Source: WVZH01 sp034430425 (GTDB lineage Bacteria > Chloroflexota > Anaerolineae > Anaerolineales > E44-bin32). From it: 64,000 bases of DNA. Of this stretch, positions 60,343 through 64,000 are shown one piece after another. Each line of letters begins with the position of its first letter. Within the stretch, counting starts at the first letter, position 1. The notes below the pieces were generated by a model, which was not told where the DNA came from, did no database searches, and worked only from the letters and a program-made list of their open reading frames with translations. Location: positions 1 to 64,000 of the forward strand of contig DAOUEK010000043.1 in the NCBI GenBank assembly GCA_034430425.1, in the 5' to 3' direction. The translations under genes were made by a program, and so were the position numbers.

Positions 60343-62136
60343 ATGACCACAGAAGCTTGGATTACGATCGGCATCATTATCATTTCCGCCCTGTTGCTTA
60401 TCACCGAACGGGTGAGATCCGATCTGGTTGCTATCTTCGTCGCCCTTTCGCTGCAACTTACCGGCGTGCTCACCACGGAGCAAGCACTTTCCGGTTTTAG
60501 TCAAACTGCCGTTCTCACCATCCTTTCGGTATTCATCATTACCCATGGTTTGGAACAAACCGGCGCCACAGGTTGGGTGGGGCGCCATCTGCTGCGTCTG
60601 GCCGGCGCCTCCGAAAAGCGCTTGTTGACCGTTATCATACTCACAGCCGCTTTGCTTTCCGTTTTCATGAACACGATTGCCGCAGCCGCCATTCTGCTTC
60701 CCACGACAATGGCAATTGCCCGGGAACTCAAAATCCGCCCCTCTCGTCTGCTGATGCCGCTTTCGTTCGGCGCGCTGCTGGGAGGCACGGCCACGTTGCT
60801 GACCACCGCAAACATCATCGTCAGCAATACCCTGAATTTAAACGGATTTGATCCTTATGGACTCTTCGAATTCCTTCCCGTTGGCATCCCCATCGTAATC
60901 ACGGGTGCACTCTTGATGGTCTGGTTGGCACCAAAACTCTTGCCGGCTCGAGACCTGGCAGGAGAAATCGCGCGCATGAAACTGCTGCGCGGCGAATTGG
61001 CCCGCATCTATCACCTACGGGAAGGCACATCGGAAGTCCGCCTGCAGGAAGACTCTTTGATGGCTGGTAAAACCTTACTCGAAGGAGCCTGGGGTAAGGA
61101 GCTCGATTTAACCGTTCTGGGGATCTCGCACGACAATCAACTCACCCTCGCGCCCGATCCGGAAATTGTGATCCAGGAAGAAGATATCGTCTTACTCGAT
61201 GGAACGCCGACCCCCGAACAAATGGAACAGTACAGGCTGGAATTCACATACACATCTGATCTGGTGAGCGGCCTTGCCTCGGAGGAAGTGCCCCTGGTCG
61301 AAGTCGTCCTCGCGCCGCGCTCTGAACTCGAGAAGAAAACGCTGCGACAGATTCATTTTCGGGAACGCTTTGGATTGCAAGTCATCGCACTCTGGCGAGA
61401 AGGACTCGTTATCCAACGCGGAATCGCAGATCTGCCCCTCCACTTTGGCGACGCCATGCTGCTCCAGGGGCTCAAGTCTAAAGTCCGATTACTTCGAATG
61501 GATCCCAACTTCCTGATCCTCGAAGAAGAGCAGGAAGTCCGTCCTGGCAAGCAGGCGATCCTGGCCTGCCTGATACTCATCGGCAGTCTGGGGTTGGCTG
61601 CCATCCAGGTTCTCCCCATCGCCATCGCGACCTTACTCGGTGCAGCATTGATGGTGCTCACACGCTGCTTGACGATGGACCAGGCCTATCGCGCCGTCGA
61701 ATGGCGAGCCATCTTCATGATCGCCGGCATGATCCCGTTAAGCACTGCGCTGCAGATCACGGGCGCTGCAGATAGCCTGGCGAATGGCCTTCTCCAAGCC
61801 ATCGGCATGACAACGCCACTGACAACCGGCATTGTGCTCCTGGTTTGTGCTTCCGTCTTGAGTCTTATCCTGAGTGGACAAGCTTCTGCCGTCGTCATGG
61901 CGCCCATCGCCATTGCAGCAGCAAGTTCGATGAACGTGGACCCTCGTGCACTGTCCATGGCCGTGGCTATTGGCTGCTCGCTGGCTTTCATCAGCCCCCT
62001 CGGACACCCCGCCAATATTCTCGTTATGGGGCCCGGCGGATACACCATTCGTGACTATGTCCGACTGGGTACCCCACTCACCATCCTCAGCATAATCGTT
62101 GCATCTCTTGGATTGCACTGGGTCTGGGGATTATGA
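60343..62136 (+). CDS. SLC13-family permease with TrkA-C domains
   Basis: The 597-residue transporter has two halves of membrane helices, each with the SLC13/DASS pattern (SVFMNTIAAAAILLPTTMAIA, GALLGGTATLLTTANIIVSN; and LSLILSGQASAVVMAPIAIAAA, SLAFISPLGHPANILVMGPGG). Between them lie two TrkA-C domains (LREGTSEVRLQEDSLMAGKTL and IHFRERFGLQVIALWREG). Substrates of relatives include dicarboxylates, sulfate or other anions. ATG 60343 follows TATAAT by 9 nt. Its stop overlaps tgt (ATGA). Confidence 0.88.
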   Translation: MTTEAWITIGIIIISALLLITERVRSDLVAIFVALSLQLTGVLTTEQALSGFSQTAVLTILSVFIITHGLEQTGATGWVGRHLLRLAGASEKRLLTVIILTAALLSVFMNTIAAAAILLPTTMAIARELKIRPSRLLMPLSFGALLGGTATLLTTANIIVSNTLNLNGFDPYGLFEFLPVGIPIVITGALLMVWLAPKLLPARDLAGEIARMKLLRGELARIYHLREGTSEVRLQEDSLMAGKTLLEGAWGKELDLTVLGISHDNQLTLAPDPEIVIQEEDIVLLDGTPTPEQMEQYRLEFTYTSDLVSGLASEEVPLVEVVLAPRSELEKKTLRQIHFRERFGLQVIALWREGLVIQRGIADLPLHFGDAMLLQGLKSKVRLLRMDPNFLILEEEQEVRPGKQAILACLILIGSLGLAAIQVLPIAIATLLGAALMVLTRCLTMDQAYRAVEWRAIFMIAGMIPLSTALQITGAADSLANGLLQAIGMTTPLTTGIVLLVCASVLSLILSGQASAVVMAPIAIAAASSMNVDPRALSMAVAIGCSLAFISPLGHPANILVMGPGGYTIRDYVRLGTPLTILSIIVASLGLHWVWGL

Positions 62137-63254
62137 GCGCTGTTAAATTCGAAATCACTGCCAGAGATGGAAACGCGCGTGCCGGTTTACTGCACACGCC
62201 GCACGGCATCGTACCAACTCCCGTTTTCATGCCCGTGGGCACACAGGCCTCGGTTAAAGCACTCACACCACTGCAGCTGGATGAATCGGGCGCCACGCTC
62301 ATTCTCGGCAACAGCTACCATCTCCATCTTCGTCCGGGCGACGAGAAGATCGCCGGCCTGGGCGGATTGCACGAATTCATGGCCTGGAACAATCCAATCC
62401 TGACCGACTCGGGAGGCTTTCAGGTGTTTTCGTTGGCCAAGTGCCGACAAGTGGACCTCGACGGGGTGACATTTCAGAGCCACCTTGATGGCTCTGAACA
62501 CCGCTTTACACCGGAGAAAGTGATCGAGATTCAGGAAAATCTGGGTGCGGACATCATCATGACCTTCGATGAATGCCCCGAACCGTATAACCACGCCTAC
62601 AACCAGGAAGCGCTCCGGCGAACACACGTATGGGCTGAGCGATGCCTGGCCGCGAAGTCCCGCAGCGATCAGGCGCTTTTCGGCATCGTGCAAGGCGGTG
62701 TGTTCCCCGACCTGCGAGAACAATCCGCAGCATTTATCGCATCATTGGACTTTCCCGGGAACGCCATTGGCGGGCTTTCGGTAGGTGAAACCAAAGAAGA
62801 AATGCACGCGATGATCGAAGTCGTCAACAACGTATTGCCTGAAGACCGACCCCGCTACCTGATGGGCGTTGGCGCGCCCGATGATTTAGTGGAATGTGTT
62901 CTGCAGGGCATCGATATGTTCGACTGCGTGCTGCCGACAAGGATGGCGCGCAATCACACTGCCCTAACCCGTCTCGGGCGTTTGAATCTGCGCAATTCGC
63001 CCTTCAGCGACGACCAGCGTCCGATCGATGAGATCTGTACGTGCTATACTTGCCGGACGTTCAGCCGCGCCTACATCCGTCATCTTTGTGTCGCCAAGGA
63101 GATTCTCGCAGCAACCCTGCTCAGCATTCATAATATCCACACGCTGACAGCACTTGCTGGTGATTTGCGCCAGGCCATCTCGGATGCGAGATTGGAAGAT
63201 TTTAGAAATGAATTTCTATCGAATTACAGCAAACACCGATCGCCGGAGACCTAA
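62133..63254 (+). CDS. tgt: tRNA-guanine (queuine) transglycosylase
   Basis: The 373-residue enzyme exchanges guanine 34 for preQ1 in GUN-anticodon tRNAs. It has PVFMPVGTQASVKAL, the substrate-binding LTDSGGFQVFSL, the nucleophile region VLPTRMARNHTAL and zinc ligands in ICTCYTCRTFSRAYIRHL. It overlaps the SLC13 gene by 4 nt and is followed 3 nt later by uppP. queA is not nearby. Confidence 0.95.
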   Translation: MSAVKFEITARDGNARAGLLHTPHGIVPTPVFMPVGTQASVKALTPLQLDESGATLILGNSYHLHLRPGDEKIAGLGGLHEFMAWNNPILTDSGGFQVFSLAKCRQVDLDGVTFQSHLDGSEHRFTPEKVIEIQENLGADIIMTFDECPEPYNHAYNQEALRRTHVWAERCLAAKSRSDQALFGIVQGGVFPDLREQSAAFIASLDFPGNAIGGLSVGETKEEMHAMIEVVNNVLPEDRPRYLMGVGAPDDLVECVLQGIDMFDCVLPTRMARNHTALTRLGRLNLRNSPFSDDQRPIDEICTCYTCRTFSRAYIRHLCVAKEILAATLLSIHNIHTLTALAGDLRQAISDARLEDFRNEFLSNYSKHRSPET

Positions 63255-63257
63255 CGC

Positions 63258-64000
63258 ATGACTTTCATCCAAGCCCTTGTACTCGGCATCGTGCAAGGCG
63301 CCACAGAGTTTCTACCGATTTCATCCTCTGCACATCTCGTGCTCGTGCCGTGGATACTACAGTGGGAGTTCGATCCCAAAGCCGCCTTTATCTTCAATAT
63401 CCTGGTTCAATGGGGCACTTTGCTGGCCGTTGTCTTCTATTTTCGCCACGATCTACTTTTAATGGCTCGCGCCGTCTGGCGAGGCGTACGCACTCGAAAA
63501 CCCTTTCATGACCCCGAAGCAAGGCTGGCGTGGCTGGTGCTGGTGGCAAGCATACCGGCGACCATCGTCGGTGTGGTGCTCAAGACGCAGGTCTCGCAGG
63601 CTTTCGAGAATCCCACAGCAGTCTCTCTCCTGCTGATCGTAACCGCCGCGGCGATATTCGTCAGCGAACGTATTGGAAAATTCGATCGAACACTCGAGTC
63701 ACTCTCTACATCAGATTCACTCTGGATCGGTCTCGCGCAGGCATCGGCCTTGTTCCCCGGCATCTCCCGCTCGGGAGCGACGATTGCGGCAGGTTTGGCT
63801 CGACGTTTGCAGCGCCCGCATGCCGCTCGCTTTTCCTTCCTGATCGCCATACCCGTCATGATCGGCGCAGGTTTGGTGGCCGTGTTGGATCTCGCCACAA
63901 TGCCGGACGGCAACAGTCAGCTGAGCGCGCTTGTGGTTGGATTCTGTACCGCTGTTATCGTTGGCTACTTCGCCATCCGCTGGTTGATCCACTTTCTATC
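63258..64000 (+). CDS. uppP: Undecaprenyl-diphosphatase (partial, cut by window end)
   Basis: The visible 247 codons encode a BacA/UppP-type membrane phosphatase that recycles undecaprenyl pyrophosphate for cell-wall synthesis. Motifs EFLPISSSAH and PGISRSGATIAAGL are the two catalytic blocks, and ILVQWGTLLAVVFYF lies between. The frame continues past the last base. It starts 3 nt after tgt, so the genes are co-transcribed. Confidence 0.95.
   Translation, partial: MTFIQALVLGIVQGATEFLPISSSAHLVLVPWILQWEFDPKAAFIFNILVQWGTLLAVVFYFRHDLLLMARAVWRGVRTRKPFHDPEARLAWLVLVASIPATIVGVVLKTQVSQAFENPTAVSLLLIVTAAAIFVSERIGKFDRTLESLSTSDSLWIGLAQASALFPGISRSGATIAAGLARRLQRPHAARFSFLIAIPVMIGAGLVAVLDLATMPDGNSQLSALVVGFCTAVIVGYFAIRWLIHFL

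Noticed and set aside
1..64000. CRISPR arrays, rRNA genes, complete insertion sequences, prophage
   Set aside because: No regularly spaced repeats, no rRNA-like sequence, no transposase or phage structural genes were seen in either strand.

Overview
The window looks like a chromosomal segment of a Chloroflexota bacterium, probably of the Anaerolineae type. This is inferred from the many lipoproteins with Thr/Pro-rich linkers, a two-subunit glycine decarboxylase, Hanks-type kinases with extracytoplasmic sensor domains, a Flp-type pilin, SDR-type threonine dehydrogenase, and no outer-membrane biogenesis genes. No rRNA, CRISPR array, phage block or intact insertion sequence was seen.

Layout. 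1-2830 is visibly AT-richer than the rest. It holds beta-propeller (PD40) proteins and a GH19 chitinase/lysozyme-like gene, separated by copies of a dimeric repeat that resembles a transposon end. 2871-9430 carries tatC, a PH-like membrane protein, a large lipoprotein with a TIM-barrel-like end, a small membrane protein, a thioredoxin-like lipoprotein that appears to be a selenoprotein, and ftcD. 9456-16955 is a minus-strand block: a CapA-like lipoprotein and an ABC exporter operon (TetR, methyltransferase, permease, HlyD, two ATPases). 17056-25705 mixes a DUF89 protein, DUF362 protein, LPG-synthase-like flippase, lysS, greA, a PIG-L deacetylase, tRNA-Lys and a CMD-family protein. 25915-36945 has a flavodoxin, two tandem paralogous lipoproteins, an RCK-domain membrane protein, an M1 peptidase, PspC, an RpiR regulator, tRNA-Val, a PAS histidine kinase and an M1-like protein with a broken active site. 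37040-45632 includes an orphan Flp pilin, a secreted HEXXH protease, DUF4173, FAH-family and dcd genes. 45917-54027 has an M29 aminopeptidase, two Ser/Thr kinases that share a C-terminal sensor domain, azlCD and a TGS-uridine kinase. 54392-59111 is a glycine module: tandem glycine riboswitch, gcvH, gcvPA, gcvPB and divergent L-threonine dehydrogenase. 59164-64000 has alr, an SLC13 transporter, tgt and uppP (cut by the window end).

The most notable observation is at 7813-8310 (minus). One reading frame with a strong ribosome binding site, lipoprotein signal and complete thioredoxin fold is interrupted by a single TGA exactly at the first position of the CxxC motif (W-TGA-P-T-C). A 7-bp perfect stem with a GU-containing loop follows 19 nt downstream, which is the layout of a bacterial SECIS element. 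This supports a secreted selenocysteine thioredoxin rather than two genes or a pseudogene. Other points worth checking are the repeats bounding the AT-rich block, the M1-like protein that lost the HE of HEXXH, the paired kinases with a shared unrecognised sensor domain, and several short coding-like segments in gaps.
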